Assembly (NCBI GenBank): GCA_013538675.1
Contig: JACAFJ010000002.1
Span: 1 to 64,000 of the forward strand
DNA from: Candidatus Nitrosocaldus tengchongensis
GTDB lineage: Archaea > Thermoproteota > Nitrososphaeria > Nitrososphaerales > Nitrosocaldaceae
Length of the DNA: 64,000 bases
Direction: 5' to 3'
The translations under genes and the position numbers were made by a program. Shown here piece after piece: positions 63,921 through 64,000 of the stretch. A model generated the notes under the pieces. It searched no databases. It had not been told where the DNA came from and saw only the letters and a program-made list of their open reading frames with translations. Each line of letters opens with the position of its first letter. Position 1 is the stretch's first letter.

Positions 63921-64000
63921 TACAAAGGCATATGAGTACTATGAGAGTAGAGGTAGCAATAGCAGTAGTAGTAATAGCGATGTTCAAGGGATACCAAGAG
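63907..64000 (+). CDS. Start of next gene, possible VWA partner (3' truncated)
   Basis: ATG 63907 overlaps the AAA+ gene by 14 nt and stays open to the window end (31 codons). It reads MWQPDTKAYEYYESRGSNSS followed by Ser/Asn repeats. The reading is too short to identify. A VWA-domain partner is expected from the usual MoxR-VWA gene order, which is inference only. Confidence 0.45.
   Translation, partial: MWQPDTKAYEYYESRGSNSSSSNSDVQGIPR

Overview
The window is archaeal and most likely comes from a Nitrososphaeria (Thaumarchaeota) genome, possibly a thermophilic ammonia-oxidiser-like lineage. This is inferred from gene content and order, not from a marker-gene search. The evidence is: an 11-gene complex I cluster without NuoEFG; archaeal-type uS4, uS5, uS7, uS12, uS13, uL15, uL18, uL30 and eS1; SecY, Cbf5, Pop5 and translin; a fused gamma-alpha 2-oxoacid:ferredoxin oxidoreductase; archaeal CobT; geranylgeranyl-reductase-family lipid chemistry; and TATA boxes placed about 22-30 nt before start codons, which implies mostly leaderless mRNAs. 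Base composition is AT-rich with heavy use of ATA, AGG and AGT codons.

Layout. 1-4392: SUF iron-sulfur operon (sufB end, sufD, Rieske protein, sufS, sufU). 4477-9854: phosphoglycerate kinase, PAP2 phosphatase, Lrp-type ligand-binding domain, PAC2 protein, an OB-fold protein, tRNA-Leu and a TrmB regulator behind a 37-codon leader ORF. 10051-16908: end of the spc ribosomal operon through secY, adk, a DUF106 membrane insertase, cmk and cbf5. 17018-21248: DUF2175, tRNA-Ser, flavin-type protein, an MtrA-like corrinoid protein, a Pit/DUF47 phosphate pair and small proteins. 21362-25424: korAB, in which korB carries an intein. 25459-33363: hexulose-phosphate synthase, M20 peptidase, DUF457 protein, winged helix, glycosyltransferase, glmS and an NnrS-like membrane protein. 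33496-44891: nuoABCDHIJKMLN. 44862-49924: HD protein, tRNA-Glu, CADD-like protein, a CAT-anticodon tRNA and a decayed integrative-element region. 49936-55073: uS7, uS12 and NusA on the minus strand, eS1, TldD-like, DUF54 and Pop5. 55074-64000: GGR-family reductase, endonuclease V, translin, NAD(P)H-hydrate epimerase, MBL protein, cobT, uS4 and uS13, and a MoxR-like AAA+ protein followed by the start of its partner gene.

The genes fit one metabolic picture. SUF supplies Fe-S clusters to complex I, the Rieske protein and KorAB. KorAB yields reduced ferredoxin, and complex I works in the membrane without its NADH module. CobT and the MtrA-like protein point to corrinoid use outside methanogenesis.

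The most notable signals are: an intein splitting the Fe-S CPGC motif of KorB, with one homing-endonuclease active-site acid replaced by lysine; introns in all four tRNA genes (six in total, three at non-canonical positions); a degraded tRNA/integrase locus at 47.5-48.6 kb; an MtrA-like protein that keeps the cobalt-binding histidine; and triplet-repeat, low-complexity insertions in many otherwise conserved enzymes.
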